Shown one piece after another: positions 62,756 to 64,000 of a DNA stretch of 64,000 bases (position 1 is its first letter; each line of letters starts with the position of its first letter). The stretch is from the NCBI GenBank assembly GCA_016742275.1, contig JACVCD010000011.1:62001-126000 (forward strand), given 5' to 3'. Both the position numbers and the translations under genes were made by a program. This DNA is from Gemmatimonadaceae bacterium (GTDB lineage: Bacteria; Gemmatimonadota; Gemmatimonadetes; Gemmatimonadales; Gemmatimonadaceae). The notes beneath the pieces were generated by a model. That model did not search any database, was not told the origin of the DNA, and worked only from the letters and a program-made list of their open reading frames with translations.

Positions 62756-63868
62756 TCAGGGTCTCCGCTTCAAGCGCACTGAGCCGGATCCTGTTTCAAT
62801 CGAAATGCGACCAGCGCCATCGCCGATGGTGCCGCGCAGAGAGTTGCGCTCCACCCGATTGGTTCGGATGGGAAAATCCGTGGTGATACCGCCGCTGCCA
62901 GTTTCGATGTCGAGCGTGGCGTTCACGTTGTCCGGGAGAGAAAGTGTAACACCACCCGAGCCACTTTCTACACTCACCGAACGTGGTGACGACGTGAGAT
63001 CGAGCGAGACGCCGCCGCTTCCCACGTCGACCGATACGGTGCTGAACGACGCGTTGGTGAAACGTACGCCACCCGATCCGGAATCCGCGCTAAGATCAGC
63101 ACAGGAAACGTTGGTGCCGGTCACCGTTCCCGAACCAGTATCGAGGGTGCAGCGATCACTCCGCACATCCTCGAGCGTGATACCGCCTGAGCCGACATCC
63201 ACATCGAGCAGCGGACCACGAATATCCCGCAGGGTCACACCGCCTGAACCGGCGTCCACGTTCAGTACTCCCGTGATCCGCTCGGCCGTCACACGGGCAG
63301 CGGATCCATCGAGACGCACATCACCGCGCACCCCATTGGCCGACAAGCTACCGACCATGAGGAATGCGTCCACGGCACGTCCATCGGGGACACGTACTAC
63401 GATATCCGCCCACGCCTCGAGACCACTACCCGAGCCTTTGACCTTGATGCGTCGGTAGTCGCTCCAGTTCCGACGCGACTGACTGCCTTCAATCGAACCC
63501 CACGTGCCGTCTTCGCGAATACGGGAATCGGTGGATCCCCAGCGCGAACGCTCGTTGTCCCGATAGACGATCTCGTCTTCCGGGTAGTCGATGACCAACG
63601 TTGGCAGCCCGCGTACCGTACGGGTATCAATGCGCAGACGTTTGGCGTCGGCGCCACGCATGGTGACACTGACTTCAACATCACGACCGCTACCCGGCTC
63701 GAGACGAACCTCGCCGACAATGTTGTAGATGGCCACATGCTCACCGGAGAGCGTGCGACGCTCGGTCTGTGCTTCGGCGGTTGAGCTCAGCGTGAGGGCG
63801 AGCAGGGCCGTGGTGCACAGCGCGGTCGAACCAGAGCTTTTTACCGATCGAAGCTGGCGAATGAACAT
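62756..63868 (-). CDS. exported DUF4097 beta-repeat protein
   Basis: Protein of 370 residues with signal peptide (about 1-33, AEAQT). The first half is a beta-rich domain (GEHVAIYNIVGEVRLEPGSG, IVYRDNERSRWGS). The second half is a stack of short beta-helix turns: eight repeats centred on [D/E]xGSGG/T/S-V/I occur every 17-20 residues (DAGSGGVTL, DVGSGGITL, DTGSGTVTG, DSGSGGVRF, DVGSGGVSL, ESGSGGVTL, ETGSGGITT, ETGSGSVRL). Related DUF4097 proteins are often linked to anti-sigma or adhesin functions; the role here is unknown. Start ATG 63868. Operon partner: MATE exporter. Confidence 0.87.
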   Translation of the reverse strand: MFIRQLRSVKSSGSTALCTTALLALTLSSTAEAQTERRTLSGEHVAIYNIVGEVRLEPGSGRDVEVSVTMRGADAKRLRIDTRTVRGLPTLVIDYPEDEIVYRDNERSRWGSTDSRIREDGTWGSIEGSQSRRNWSDYRRIKVKGSGSGLEAWADIVVRVPDGRAVDAFLMVGSLSANGVRGDVRLDGSAARVTAERITGVLNVDAGSGGVTLRDIRGPLLDVDVGSGGITLEDVRSDRCTLDTGSGTVTGTNVSCADLSADSGSGGVRFTNASFSTVSVDVGSGGVSLDLTSSPRSVSVESGSGGVTLSLPDNVNATLDIETGSGGITTDFPIRTNRVERNSLRGTIGDGAGRISIETGSGSVRLKRRP

Positions 63869-64000
63869 GGCAACCCGAAATTGAATGGGGGGCAGGTGCA
63901 GCGGGCGTGACCTTTGTGCACCTTTGGATGGCTGTACGCTGCACAGGGTTTGAATGCTCCTGCCGGATCCCTCCCTCCATCGCTCCGACCATGCTGCTCA
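63869..64000. promoter_or_regulatory. upstream region of the DUF4097 gene, cut by the window
   Basis: The last 132 bases contain no supported gene; the open frame read here on the minus strand (about 63741-63992) is a shadow. The promoter of the DUF4097-MATE unit should be in or beyond this stretch. Confidence 0.3.

Overview
The window is GC-rich bacterial chromosome, gene-dense on both strands, without tRNA, rRNA, CRISPR, phage or transposase genes that I can see. The mix suggests a soil or freshwater member of Gemmatimonadota: a SusC/SusD outer-membrane pair without polysaccharide-degrading neighbours, many exported beta-propeller and tricorn-like proteins, DUF1592/DUF1552 partners, eukaryote-type NADP isocitrate dehydrogenase and large exported families typical of Gram-negative cells. 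This assignment is inference from gene content, not from a marker gene.

Layout. 0-3.6 kb: Sir2 deacylase, then a PhoR/PhoB-like two-component pair behind uridine kinase. 3.9-9.3 kb: a translationally coupled nucleotide-salvage operon (CpdB-UshA-type tandem nucleotidase, small beta-grasp protein, adenosine deaminase, purine nucleoside phosphorylase). 9.3-18.8 kb: housekeeping (M48 lipoprotein protease, TrmH-type methylase, prepilin peptidase, HExxH lipoprotein, DUF445 membrane protein, Lon, Ffh). 18.9-21.9 kb: orphan protein, beta-carbonic anhydrase and SulP transporter, a likely bicarbonate module. 22-27.8 kb: VPS10/BNR propeller, DUF2911 protein, gamma-glutamyltransferase. 27.9-32.5 kb: rpsP-rimM-trmD followed by a half-length asparaginase-like protein instead of rplS, then icd and an EamA transporter. 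32.5-38.1 kb: adhesin-E-like protein, a barrel-less plug/TonB hybrid, tricorn-like S41 protease and a PepSY-type membrane protein. 38.2-45.3 kb: Tat-exported amine oxidase-like flavoprotein, cytochrome c, SusC, SusD. 45.6-53.4 kb: exported HpcH/HpaI aldolase, then the DUF1592-DUF1552-ankyrin operon and FmdB. 53.4-60.7 kb: exported RidA, two NHL propellers, a HupE-cytochrome c fusion and a PQQ-type dehydrogenase. 60.8-64 kb: small lipoprotein, MATE exporter, DUF4097 repeat protein.

Two themes stand out. First, much of the coding capacity serves periplasmic redox and salvage chemistry; a related cytochrome c domain appears twice, each time beside an exported oxidoreductase (flavoprotein at 38-40 kb, quinoprotein at 55-59 kb). 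Second, the non-coding DNA between convergent genes is not random: all six convergent gaps wider than 90 bp hold a long inverted repeat. Five of these belong to three families built from short iterated words (GGTCAGCTTTGAG / ACTCAAA; GGTTTGAAC...GCAGAG; GCTTCCG with a 14-bp period). The remaining convergent pairs are 22-48 bp apart or overlap by 57-77 bp. These elements are the best candidate here for something undescribed.
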